Below, piece after piece: positions 41,090 to 48,431 of a DNA stretch of 50,670 nt. Within the stretch, counting starts at the first letter, position 1, and every line of letters starts with the position of its first letter. The notes under the pieces were generated by a model. It had not been told where the DNA came from. It did not search any database and saw nothing but the letters and a program-made list of their open reading frames with translations. The stretch is from Anaerolineales bacterium (GTDB taxonomy: Bacteria; Chloroflexota; Anaerolineae; Anaerolineales; Villigracilaceae): positions 1-50,670 of the forward strand of contig CAKKRM010000054.1 of assembly GCA_919902735.1 (NCBI GenBank), in the 5' to 3' direction. The translations under genes and the position numbers were made by a program.

Positions 41090-42107
41090 GTGATGAATCA
41101 AAAACCCAAAACAACGAAAAAGCCATCTGATGATGACATTGAAATAGGGGGCGACGTTGCTGATAGTTTCATCATCCAGGGCGATGGCAATGTAATCAAT
41201 GTTATCGAGACAAAGAATTCTTCAGGCCCGCCGAAAAAGAAGCCCAACCCAAAAAATAAAACAAACATCGCAATTATTGTCGCTTTGATTGGCCTGGCCG
41301 GAACGATTGGGGCTGCGCTCATAGGCGCGTATGGAAAAGGAAATTCGGCTGCTTTAAGCCCAACCCCTGTGACGGTTACTGCAATTGTTTTTACAGAGAC
41401 GAACGCGCCTACGCCTGTTCTAGCGGATGCTGTTTCTCCAGATGCGCCAACTTCAACACCCATACCAGGGACCGATACGCCAGTCCCTACCTTTACATCT
41501 ACATCCATTCCAATAGTGGCGATTGGGCAGGATTGGATTGCTGGCTGCATTAGTAGTTTGTGGAGGCCATACCCTTCGAATGTTCCAACAGTTGAAAGAG
41601 GCGATGGCTGTTGGCGTGAACCTGTGCATGCATTTTCTGCAGAGAATGGCGATCTGGATTTTCTGTCTGAGCGCGGAAGCGGGCCTGCTGAAATCTATGG
41701 ATTATTTGCGCCCCTGCCTGAAAGCGGGACTGTGACATTTACAGTTCGTCTTAGGGATTTTAAATAATGCCGACCTTTGGATGGGGATTTTCCCCGAGCC
41801 AGATGTGGCTTCACAAGGCTTGTTGATGACCATCCTGAATGGCAATGTGAATAGGCGTTCGATTGTGCAAAAGGACCCGTTTACCTATGAAACAATTCAG
41901 GGGACAGTGGTACTCGATCAAGGAAATGGTTTTTCAATTTCATTCACATTCACGACCCTCTCTGCCCGCAGTAGGGTCAACCCCAGTGTGTTTATCACGA
42001 ATCAAGTTTCCATTCCATCAGCGCAGAAGTGGCTCTTTTTGGGATATAAGGGTTTGAGGGGATCGTACCGAATCGAAGGTACGTTCCTTAATTTTGAGTT
42101 GAAGTAG
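41090..42107 (+). pseudogene. Single-pass membrane protein with GDGNVI-type motif, frameshifted
   Basis: Two frames (41090-41767; 41781-42107) join into one protein of about 338 residues if one A is removed from the run near 41760, restoring RLRDFNNADLWMGIFPEPD. N-terminal DDIEIGGDVADSFIIQGDGNVI resembles the GG-x-S-x-I-x-GDGNxV peptide seen beside TIR and STAND modules in conflict systems. A membrane helix (NIAIIVALIGLAGTIGAALIGAYG) and a Thr/Pro linker precede a C-terminal beta-rich extracytoplasmic domain that I cannot assign. Either a decayed gene or an assembly indel. The preceding 40840-41089 holds nothing I can identify. Confidence 0.6.
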
Positions 42108-42180
42108 TATGCGAGGCCAATGTCTGGCTCAAACGCTCTCTGAAAGCCTTCCCTTCGATAAGCTTCGCGTCAGGACACCG

Positions 42181-42282
42181 CCTCTGCCATATTATCATCT
42201 CCTTGTGCCACGCCCACAGGGGGACGATGTGCGCGGACTTTACCCTGCCTGGCCAAAGACGGCGTGGATTGAGCGTTATAAT
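42181..42282 (+). pseudogene. TIR-gene remnant, copy A (most degenerate)
   Basis: Contains the CATATTATCATCTCCTTGTG arm, a short remnant of CGCCCAC, GATGTGCGCGGACTT and CAAAGACGGCGTGGA, all in the order found in copies B-E, and ends GTTATAATAG. TATAAT is at 42277-42282, 26 bases before the next start codon. Confidence 0.65.
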
Positions 42283-42307
42283 AGCGATATAGTTCAGGAG
42301 ATAAATC

Positions 42308-42538
42308 ATGTTTACTCATATTGCTTATAACCCCGAAATTTTAAGTGGCAAGCCGCATATCCTAGGCACGCGCTTGAGTATTGAATTTATTCTTGAACTC
42401 TTTGCCAGTGGCGCGACAAAGGAAGAAGTTATCAAAGCTTACCCACAACTGACGGCGGAAGCAGTGGAAGAAGCCTTGAAATATGCCGCACAATCTGTGA
42501 AAAATGAAATTCTGTTGGACGTGAAGGTAGCCGCATGA
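42308..42538 (+). CDS. DUF433-family antitoxin-like protein
   Basis: 76 residues: YNPEILSGKPHILGTRLSIEFILELFASGATKEEVIKAYPQLTAEAVEEALKYA. This is a DUF433 domain, a short winged-helix DNA-binding fold found upstream of DUF5615 PIN-like proteins. AGGAG lies 9 bases before the ATG. The stop overlaps the next ATG by 4 bases, typical of antitoxin-toxin pairs. It is expected to repress its own operon. Confidence 0.85.
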   Translation: MFTHIAYNPEILSGKPHILGTRLSIEFILELFASGATKEEVIKAYPQLTAEAVEEALKYAAQSVKNEILLDVKVAA

Positions 42539-42911
42539 AGGTTTTGGACTTCCCATTATTAGCAGATGAGAATGTCCATCACGATGTAATTGTATTTTTA
42601 CGAGAGGCGGGATTGGATGTAGAGTCCGTTTCTGAACAGGGACAATTCGGACTTCCAGACACACAAGTTTTACAACAGGCAACCGAAACGGGGAGAGCCG
42701 TTTTGACTCACGACAGTGACTTTGGCGGACTTGCCCTCATGGGGGCACAATTTATCGGGATTATCTACATTCGCCCAGGTCATATCCATGCAGATTTACA
42801 ATAAAAACGATTAACGCTATTCGAGATAACGCTCCCGATGTGACACCACCTTTCATCCTCGTCGCCGAGCGGACAGGTGATACTGTAAAGATCAGAGTTC
42901 GACAGTTGTAG
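42535..42911 (+). pseudogene. DUF5615 PIN-like toxin, frameshifted near the C-terminus
   Basis: The intact frame (42535-42804) gives LLADENVHHDVIVFLREAGLDVESV...AVLTHDSDFGGLAL...GIIYIRPGHIHADLQ with the PIN-like acidic residues (DEN, HDSDFG). The family normally continues, and it does so in another frame: TIKTINAIRDNAPDVTPPFI and AERTGDTVKIRVRQL to a stop at 42911. Restoring one T in the run at 42795-42797 joins them. Putative RNase toxin partner of the DUF433 protein. If the indel is real, the toxin has lost its last 35 residues. Confidence 0.8.
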
Positions 42912-42960
42912 CTCAACCCAAAAACCTTTGTGTTCCTTTGTGACCCTTCGTGGTAAAAAA

Positions 42961-43279
42961 ATGCCTAAACCCAAACGCCCCTTGAAAGTATTTTTATGCC
43001 ATATCATCCCCTTGTGGGACGGGGTCACGGTCCGCGTGGGCGTCCCACAAGGGGATGATATGCGCGGACTCTTGGTGGTTGAGTAGCCCCGTGCTCTTCG
43101 GAGCGTATCGAGACCCACCCGCCTGACCCAAGACGGGTGGACTGCTACGCGTGGTTCGACGAAGCCAAACTGCATGGTGAGCGAAGTCGAACCATCCTCC
43201 CAGGGCAGGGTTTCGACAGGCTCAACCTACCAGATTGGGAATTGAAAATCCGCAAGGCTGTGCGCGAAGCGTGTATAAT
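42961..43279 (+). pseudogene. TIR-gene remnant, copy B, with inverted core and three repeat insertions
   Basis: Begins like a TIR domain (ATGCCTAAACCCAAACGCC; KRPLKVFLCH), then a perfect 21-bp inverted repeat (43000-43020 and 43042-43062) brackets a 21-bp core inverted relative to copies C-E. Later segments are interrupted by common palindromic repeats: a GGTTGAGTAG...TATCGAGACC element (about 43075-43120), GCATGGTGAGCGAAGTCGAA (about 43171) and TTTCGACAGGCTCAACC (about 43211). It ends like the other copies, GGAATTGAAAATCCGCAAG, then TATAAT at 43274-43279. Confidence 0.8.
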
Positions 43280-43299
43280 TTGAACAGGAGATATTTGGG

Positions 43300-43536
43300 A
43301 TGGAATCCTTCTCGATCATCAGCGACATCACCAATGAAGAAGTGATTGCCATTGGCAACTCCATCCGCGACTTGCCACGTCTCAGAAAAATGTATGGTGA
43401 TGGACGCTGGCGTAAGATGAAAGGAATTGCTCTCATCCAACTCTCAAACGGACGTGTCCGCAAAGCCGAAATTCACTGGTACGAAGCGCATGGCATCGGA
43501 CGAAAAGAGTTCAAGCGCAAAGGTTATTTGGAATAA
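43300..43536 (+). CDS. Small conserved protein of unknown function (candidate TA partner)
   Basis: 78 residues, basic: ISDITNEEVIAIGNSIRDLPRLRKMYGDGRWRKMKGIALIQL...EIHWYEAHGIGRKEFKRKGYL. HWYEAHGIGRKE looks like a conserved signature. I do not know a characterised relative. It begins 20 bases after the TATAAT at the end of TIR remnant B and is followed after 5 bases by a second small gene, the same layout as the recognised toxin-antitoxin pairs on either side. Confidence 0.65.
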   Translation: MESFSIISDITNEEVIAIGNSIRDLPRLRKMYGDGRWRKMKGIALIQLSNGRVRKAEIHWYEAHGIGRKEFKRKGYLE

Positions 43537-43541
43537 AAAAT

Positions 43542-43790
43542 ATGACAACTACAAAATCTATCGCCCGTTTCGCAATCTGCGTGGACAACAGCGAGTATCC
43601 TGCTTCGCTGGAGTTGCACAAGATTTACCGCGTACTTCCTGACAAAGACGCGCAGACTGATGGCGACATGCGCATCATTGACGAAAGCGGAGAAGATTAT
43701 CTTTTCCCTGCGGATTATTTCATTCCCATCGAATTGCCACAGACGGTTGTCCGAGTATTGAATAAATCTTACGCACACGCTCATGCCTAA
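43542..43790 (+). CDS. Small conserved acidic protein of unknown function (candidate TA partner)
   Basis: 82 residues, acidic: ARFAICVDNSEYPASLELHKIYRVLPD...GDMRIIDESGEDYLFPADYFIPIELP. The DESGEDYLFP segment looks family-specific; function unknown. It forms an operon with the basic protein at 43300 and ends just before a strong terminator. The opposite charges of the two proteins would suit a complex, which is inference. Confidence 0.65.
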   Translation: MTTTKSIARFAICVDNSEYPASLELHKIYRVLPDKDAQTDGDMRIIDESGEDYLFPADYFIPIELPQTVVRVLNKSYAHAHA

Positions 43791-43797
43791 AAGTCAA

Positions 43798-43834
43798 AAC
43801 GACGCGCCATAATGGTCGCGTCGTTTTTTTTCAT
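43798..43834 (+). terminator. Rho-independent terminator
   Basis: AACGACGCG and CGCGTCGTT around CCATAATGGT, followed by eight T. It ends the 43300/43542 operon. Confidence 0.9.
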
Positions 43835-43858
43835 CCTTCATCCTTCCTCATTTATCCT
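43835..43858. repeat. Short heptanucleotide tract
   Basis: TTCATCC repeated (TTCATCC, TTCATCC, TTCCTCA, TTTATCC), directly before TIR remnant C; same family as the end of 35554-35630. Confidence 0.7.
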
Positions 43859-43860
43859 TA

Positions 43861-44052
43861 TGTCTTCCCGCCCCCTCAAAGTCTTTCTCTGCCACGCCCA
43901 CGCGGACCGTGACCTCGTCCCACAAGGGGATGATATGCGCGCACTCCGCGAAGCGATCCGCCTAACCCAAGACGGCGTGGACGCGTGGCTCGACAAAGCC
44001 AAACTCCTCCCAGGGCAGGATTGGGAATTGGAAATCCGCAAGGCGGTATAAT
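43861..44052 (+). pseudogene. TIR-gene remnant, copy C (best preserved)
   Basis: An open frame of about 63 codons: PLKVFLCHAHADRDLVPQGD ... REAIRLTQDGVDAWLDKAKL, then LPGQDWELEIRKAV, then stop. This is the first half of a TIR_2 domain (strand A FLCHAHAD; BB-loop region with LPGQDW). The catalytic Glu of TIR NADases lies beyond the break, so no activity is expected. The PQGDDM residues are an 18-bp insertion absent from copy E. TATAAT is at 44047-44052. Confidence 0.85.
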
Positions 44053-44077
44053 GGCGGTATCGTTTAGGAGACTTATC

Positions 44078-44275
44078 ATGAAATACAAAATTCGACTTGA
44101 AGAAACAGATGAAGGATTTGCCGTTTGGTGTCCTGGATTGCCTGGCTGTTGGTCACAAGGGGAGACGGAAGAAGAAGCTCTTGAAAATATCAAGGATGCG
44201 ATCAAGACCTACCTTGAAACGGTTGAAATTCTACTCAAAGATAAACAAACTCGAATGGTGGAGGTTCCAATTTAA
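44078..44275 (+). CDS. hicB: HicB-family antitoxin
   Basis: 65 residues from ATG 44078 (AGGAG 7 bases upstream). YKIRLEETDEGFAVWCPGLPGCWSQGETEEEALENIKDAIKTYLE is the HicB partial RNase H-like fold. It neutralises the HicA toxin encoded 2 bases downstream. No C-terminal DNA-binding domain is present, so autoregulation may depend on the complex. It begins 26 bases after the TATAAT of TIR remnant C. Here the antitoxin precedes the toxin, the less common order. Confidence 0.9.
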   Translation: MKYKIRLEETDEGFAVWCPGLPGCWSQGETEEEALENIKDAIKTYLETVEILLKDKQTRMVEVPI

Positions 44276-44277
44276 TC

Positions 44278-44490
44278 ATGCCCAAATTGGCGGGAATTCA
44301 ACATCAGCGAGCCGTAAGAGCCTTTGAGAAAGCAGGATTTCGTGTCATCCGCGAAGGGAAACATATTTCAATGGCAAAAGATGACCGAATTATCATCATC
44401 CCGCGCAACAACCCGATTAATGCTTTTACGATGGGAGGAATTATCAAGGACGCGGGATTAACCATCGAAGAATTCAAGAAGTTATTGTAG
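44278..44490 (+). CDS. hicA: HicA-family mRNA interferase toxin
   Basis: 70 residues: the dsRBD-like HicA fold RAVRAFEKAGFRVIREGKHISMAKDDRIIIIPRNNPINAFTMGGIIKDAGLTIEEF. The catalytic His is in GKHISM. It cleaves mRNA when free of HicB. TIR remnant D begins 2 bases after its stop codon. Confidence 0.9.
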   Translation: MPKLAGIQHQRAVRAFEKAGFRVIREGKHISMAKDDRIIIIPRNNPINAFTMGGIIKDAGLTIEEFKKLL

Positions 44491-44491
44491 T

Positions 44492-44725
44492 ATGCCCACC
44501 GACAAACGCCCTTTGAAAGTATTTTTATGCCATATCATGCCCGTAGGGTACGCCCACGCGGACCGTAACCCCGTCCCACAAGGGGATGATATGCGCGGAC
44601 TCTCCGCAGGGCCCGCCTGACCCAAGACGGCGTGGACGCGTGGCTCGACAAAGCCAAACTCCTCCCAGGACAGGATTGGGAATTGGAGATTCGCAAGGTT
44701 GTGCGCGAAGCAATTGACGTATAAT
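44492..44725 (+). pseudogene. TIR-gene remnant, copy D, with direct core between inverted arms
   Basis: KRPLKVFLCH start, then a decayed left arm (44531-44551), a 21-bp core in TIR-sense orientation (44552-44572) and an intact right arm (44573-44593), then QDGVDAWLDKAKLLPGQDW-like sequence in another frame and GGAGATTCGCAAGG. It ends ATTGACGTATAATATTC with TATAAT at 44720-44725, 8 bases before the MntA start. Confidence 0.82.
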
Positions 44726-44732
44726 ATTCAGC

Positions 44733-45026
44733 ATGAAACAGGATTTAGTTCTCCAAACCTTGAAACAAAAAAACATCGAGTTGGCAACCAAATTTGGTGT
44801 GAAATCCTTGTTGTTGTTTGGCTCGGTGGCGCGAAATGAAGCGACCGCATTTAGTGATGTGGATTTGCTCGTGGAGTTCAACCGCCCTGTTGGATATTTT
44901 GGCTTGTTTGCTTTGCAGGATTACCTTGAAAAATTGCTCGGCTGTCCCGTTGACCTTGGAACTCCTGATAGTTTGAAACCTTATATCAAAGAGCGTGTAA
45001 TGGGGGAGTTGATCCGTGTCACCTAG
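44733..45026 (+). CDS. mntA: MntA-like minimal nucleotidyltransferase antitoxin
   Basis: 97 residues. The nucleotidyltransferase motif LLFGSVARNEATAFSDVDLLVEF (GSxxR...DxD) is complete. MntA proteins adenylylate the HEPN toxin HepT on a tyrosine. It overlaps the HEPN gene by 11 bases. Confidence 0.9.
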   Translation: MKQDLVLQTLKQKNIELATKFGVKSLLLFGSVARNEATAFSDVDLLVEFNRPVGYFGLFALQDYLEKLLGCPVDLGTPDSLKPYIKERVMGELIRVT

Positions 45027-45348
45027 AGACTGGCGAGACCATATTCGAGATATTTTAGACGCGATTGCAGAAATTCAGCAATTTACGCGTGGCATGGATT
45101 ATGAAACTTTCAAGGAAGATGATAAATCTATTCGTGCGGTTGAGATGAACTTTATCATCATCGGCGAAGCGGCGAATCAAATTCCCGAAGAAATTGAAGA
45201 AAAATATACCGCGATTCCGTGGACTCTTATGCGTGCCATGCGGAATCGCATTGTACATGTCTATTTTAGAATTGACGAAAAACTGATGTGGGATACTATC
45301 CAAACTGATTTGCCACCTTTGATTCCTGAACTCGAAAAATTGTTGTAG
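45016..45348 (+). CDS. hepT: HepT-like HEPN RNase toxin (DUF86)
   Basis: 110 residues from GTG 45016. The HEPN motif R-x4-H-x-Y is present as RNRIVHVYF, including the Tyr that MntA-type enzymes modify. FNFIIIGEAANQIPEEI is typical of DUF86. It cleaves RNA (tRNA in studied cases) when unmodified. This is the fourth small gene pair in the array. Confidence 0.9.
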   Translation: MSPRDWRDHIRDILDAIAEIQQFTRGMDYETFKEDDKSIRAVEMNFIIIGEAANQIPEEIEEKYTAIPWTLMRAMRNRIVHVYFRIDEKLMWDTIQTDLPPLIPELEKLL

Positions 45349-45398
45349 CTTCATCTGTTCGCTCAAGCGCAGAATCCGTTTAATTCCGTGAATCCGTT

Positions 45399-45595
45399 AT
45401 GAAGTCCGTTGACAACAAACGCCCCCTCAAAGTATTCCTCTGCCACGCCCACGCGGACCGTGACCCCGTGCGCGGACTTTTCACCGCCTGACCCAAGACG
45501 GCGTGGACGCGTGGCTCGACAAAACCAAACTCCTCCCAGGACAGGATTGGGAATTGGAAATCTGCGAGGTAGTAGAAGTGTAGTTGACTTATAAT
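45399..45595 (+). pseudogene. TIR-gene remnant, copy E (without palindromic arms)
   Basis: KRPLKVFLCHAHADRDPVRG in frame from ATG 45399, then a short deletion shifts the frame before QDGVDAWLDKTKLLPGQDW and GGAATTGGAAATCTGC. It lacks the inverted arms of copies A, B and D, so the core joins directly to GTGCGCGGAC, as expected for an ancestral TIR sequence. It ends GTTGACTTATAATATG with TATAAT at 45590-45595. Confidence 0.82.
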
Positions 45596-45635
45596 ATGAT
45601 GAAAATCAATCAAATTATGGTATAGAATATTACTT

Positions 45636-46103
45636 ATGGATGAATATATAAAAACAACGAGTATTAATTTGCAGGAGCCTGCTTTATCAGGTGATGTTGG
45701 TTATAATTTGCCATCTTCCAAAAGAATGAGAATCAAACCAGGGCAATTAGTTGAAATTCCAACTGGCATACGTGTAGAATTACCCCAAAATACTTGGGGC
45801 TTAATTCTTGCGCGATCAAGTGCTAATGTTTCAGGAAAATTACTGGTATTTCCTGGCGTTGTTGACGAAGGGTTTCGTGGAGAGATTACAATAATAGTCC
45901 GCAATTTACAAGGAAGGCAAGATTTATTGTATTTTTTTCGTAAACTGTTTGGCTTACGTGATGGCGATTTTGTAATTGAAAAAGGTCAAAGTGTTGCTCA
46001 GTTAGTTTTATTTAATTCATTAGTGCCAAAGATTTACCAAGTTAGTGAGCTTTCCGAATCAGAGAGAGGCTCAAATGCATTTGGCTCAACAGGACATAAA
46101 TAA
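45636..46103 (+). CDS. dut: dUTPase-family nucleotidohydrolase
   Basis: 155 residues. The five trimeric-dUTPase motifs are present in order: DVGYNLPSS (1), ARSSANVSGKLLV (2), PGVVDEGFRGEITIIVRN (3), KGQSVAQLVL (4) and ERGSNAFGSTGHK (5). It would hydrolyse dUTP (possibly also dCTP) to the monophosphate. Motif 1 has Asn where DAGYDL has Asp. An insertion of about 20 residues (RQDLLYFFRKLFGLRDGDF) precedes motif 4. First gene of an AT-rich, same-strand group; no clear ribosome binding site. Confidence 0.85.
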   Translation: MDEYIKTTSINLQEPALSGDVGYNLPSSKRMRIKPGQLVEIPTGIRVELPQNTWGLILARSSANVSGKLLVFPGVVDEGFRGEITIIVRNLQGRQDLLYFFRKLFGLRDGDFVIEKGQSVAQLVLFNSLVPKIYQVSELSESERGSNAFGSTGHK

Positions 46104-46131
46104 CTTGACAATAAAAGGTATGAACACGAAT

Positions 46132-46716
46132 ATGAATAAAAGACATCTATTTATTATTACAGGTCCCTCTGGTTCGGGAAAGAACACCCTTTTAAAGGCA
46201 ATTATGGAAGCCATGCCTGATTTCCTTCGAATTGCTACTGTTACAACCCGCCCTCCAAGACCTGGAGAAGTAGATGGAGTAGACCACTTTTTTAAGTCAA
46301 CTGATGAGTTTGAAAGGTTGATTTTGGCAGATGAGTTTGTTGAATGGCAACCAATGTTTGGTTATATGTATGGAACTTTGAAAGATACAATTCGAAGTGT
46401 AGTAGATGTAGACACAAACAGTTTTATGGAAATTGACATATTGGGCGCGCTTAGTATAAAGAAGATGTACCCAGATAAAGTGGTTGTATTTTTTGTTCAA
46501 CCTCCATCGTTAGATGTTTTGGAGGAACGTATTAGGGGAAGGGGTCATCGTATCTCTGAAGAAGAATTGGCTAATAGATTAAATAGAGCAAAAATGGAGT
46601 TGTCTTATGCAGAGCAATGTGATCATGTAATTATCAATGACAAACTTGATCTGGCTACTACAGATTTAACATCTATTGTGCAGAGCTATTTGGGAGAGAA
46701 AATTTATGACAAGTAA
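46132..46716 (+). CDS. Guanylate-kinase-family protein
   Basis: About 194 residues from ATG 46132 (AAAAGG about 12 bases upstream; ATG 46120 is the alternative). P-loop GPSGSGKNTLLKA, then TVTTRPPRPGEVDGVDHFF (GMP-binding TTRxxRxGE), FVEWQPMFGYMYGT and ELANRLNRAKMEL. It would phosphorylate GMP/dGMP. Divergent and AT-rich compared with the rest of the genome segment, so it is unlikely to be the housekeeping copy. It starts 28 bases after the dUTPase stop and overlaps the next gene by 11 bases. Confidence 0.8.
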   Translation: MNKRHLFIITGPSGSGKNTLLKAIMEAMPDFLRIATVTTRPPRPGEVDGVDHFFKSTDEFERLILADEFVEWQPMFGYMYGTLKDTIRSVVDVDTNSFMEIDILGALSIKKMYPDKVVVFFVQPPSLDVLEERIRGRGHRISEEELANRLNRAKMELSYAEQCDHVIINDKLDLATTDLTSIVQSYLGEKIYDK

Positions 46717-47227
46717 TAGTGTGCCTTTAGAAGAAAACGATGTTGTTTTTAGACATATAGCCATTCCAATGGCGCAAAGTGAAATTAATGGAATTTGCCT
46801 TTCTTATGAGAAAGAGGAAGATGCTCTTTCTCTGTTTGCGGCAATACGTGAATATCTTGAAGCCCGAGGAGATGATCCAAGAAGAATTATGAGTGTAACT
46901 TTTTCTAAACAAAGCAAAGACAGTTATAGTTTAACAATAGATTTTGCTGTTGGCGAAAAAAATAGACATATCTACATTGATGGGATAGAAAAAAATTATG
47001 TTGACAGAATTGCGTTGTCCTTAGAAAAGTGTCAGTTTTATCTTTTAGTAGCTGGATATAATAGTCGTAGTGGTTTAAAATTGTTGCCAATAGAGGACAA
47101 CCATTTACTTCGGAACTCTTTAGTTGTTGACTCTAGAATAATATCAGGGCATGATGAAGACAAAAAAGACTGGAAAAACTTGTTTGGTGGAAGGCTTGTC
47201 TATATAGAGCTAATAGATAATAATTAG
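46706..47227 (+). CDS. Protein of unknown function in a nucleotide-metabolism cluster
   Basis: 173 residues from ATG 46706, overlapping the kinase gene by 11 bases. No membrane segment or signal. It looks alpha/beta: FRHIAIPMAQSEINGICLSYEKEEDALSLFAAIREYLEARGDDPR, DSYSLTIDFAVGEKNRHIYIDGIEKNYVDRIALSLEKCQFYLLVAGY. I recognise no family. It lies between the guanylate-kinase-like gene and the dGTPase in one tightly packed group, so a role with those enzymes is likely but unproven. Confidence 0.7.
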   Translation: MTSNSVPLEENDVVFRHIAIPMAQSEINGICLSYEKEEDALSLFAAIREYLEARGDDPRRIMSVTFSKQSKDSYSLTIDFAVGEKNRHIYIDGIEKNYVDRIALSLEKCQFYLLVAGYNSRSGLKLLPIEDNHLLRNSLVVDSRIISGHDEDKKDWKNLFGGRLVYIELIDNN

Positions 47228-47235
47228 GTACCAAA

Positions 47236-48408
47236 ATGAAAATTAGTCGGTCTGATATTGAACAGCGCGAAAAACTTTTTTTAGCCCCTTATGCTAATAA
47301 GAGTGTCGAAAGTCGCGGAAGAACCTTCTTGGAAGAAGATGATCAAAACCAAACCTGTTTTCAGAAAGATAGAGAAAGAATAATTGGTACAACTGCTTTC
47401 CGAAGGTTGCAAAATAAAACTCAAGTTTTTATGTCCGAAGAGACTGATTATCATCGAAACCGTTTAACTCATACAGTTGAAGTTGTTCAGATAGCTAGGC
47501 GAATTGCAAGAGGTTTAGCACTAAATGAAGATTTAGCAGAATGTATTGCCCTTGCTCATGATTTAGGGCATCCTCCCTTCGGTCATACTGGAGAGGAAAT
47601 ATTGAATTCAATCATGAGCGATTTTGGTGGATTTGATCATAATATACAAACTTATCGGATTGTCACTGAAATCGAACAAAAAATTTCTCTTTTCCACGGT
47701 CTAAATTTGTCGTGGGAGGTCTTGGAAGGGATCGCCAAACATGGTTCAGCATTAAAAAGAAAAGAATTTCATAATTTAGAACCAAATAAGCAAGCTTCAC
47801 TTGAGTCCCAAATTATTGATTTTGCAGACGAAATTGCTTATACTTGCCACGATTTGGATGATGGGTTTAGATATGGATTTATTTCTCCGTTCGACGCTGA
47901 TCTTAGAAATATTCAACTATGGACAGAAGACTCGTTTTCTTCTGTCCAGTCCTTTACCGATAAAGATCAATATAAATTAATACAATCCCTAAAGGAATAT
48001 CTTATTGATGATTTTCTTTTTGCAACAGGAATGTATGTTGAAGAAACAGGAGTAAAATCTGTTGACGATATAAGATCTGCTGGTTTGGGAATTGCCAGAT
48101 TTTCTCAGGATACTTCTGAGAAAATAATTAAGGCTAAATCTTTTCTTATGAATTCCCTTTATATTCACCCACGAACGGCGGGTATAAGGAAAAGAGTCCA
48201 GAAAATGATTAGAAATATTTTTCAAAGTTTTCTTGAAAAACCAGAACTCCTGCCGAATGATATTCAGATAAAAATAGCTAACAATGAAAAAGAAAAAGGT
48301 AGAGTAGTTTGTGATTACGTCGCTGGTATGACTGATAAATATCTCGAAAGAACCTATAATGAATTATTCAGCATTGACAGAGAATACTTTCCAGTAAGAT
48401 GGGATTAA
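47236..48408 (+). CDS. dGTPase-family HD-domain deoxynucleotide triphosphohydrolase
   Basis: 390 residues. FRRLQNKTQVFMSEETDYHRNRLTHTVEVVQIAR is the dGTPase N-terminus, and the HD motif is in AECIALAHDLGHPPFGHTGEEIL. IIDFADEIAYTCHDLDDGF supplies the final metal ligand. It hydrolyses dGTP or other dNTPs to nucleoside and triphosphate. dGTPases are known as antiphage effectors that deplete dNTPs as well as housekeeping enzymes. Here it is the fourth gene in an AT-rich cluster with a dUTPase and a guanylate kinase, starting 8 bases after the preceding stop. Confidence 0.9.
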   Translation: MKISRSDIEQREKLFLAPYANKSVESRGRTFLEEDDQNQTCFQKDRERIIGTTAFRRLQNKTQVFMSEETDYHRNRLTHTVEVVQIARRIARGLALNEDLAECIALAHDLGHPPFGHTGEEILNSIMSDFGGFDHNIQTYRIVTEIEQKISLFHGLNLSWEVLEGIAKHGSALKRKEFHNLEPNKQASLESQIIDFADEIAYTCHDLDDGFRYGFISPFDADLRNIQLWTEDSFSSVQSFTDKDQYKLIQSLKEYLIDDFLFATGMYVEETGVKSVDDIRSAGLGIARFSQDTSEKIIKAKSFLMNSLYIHPRTAGIRKRVQKMIRNIFQSFLEKPELLPNDIQIKIANNEKEKGRVVCDYVAGMTDKYLERTYNELFSIDREYFPVRWD

Positions 48409-48431
48409 AATCTAAGGTTTAGGAGGCTATT

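Noticed and set aside
43861-44052. Functional short TIR protein (copy C)
   Set aside because: Only the first half of the domain is present, the region with the catalytic glutamate is missing and four decayed copies surround it; treated as a remnant.
42181-45600. Possible CRISPR array because of repeated units
   Set aside because: The repeats are ~190 bp, diverged, coding-derived and separated by genes, with no short spacers and no cas genes.
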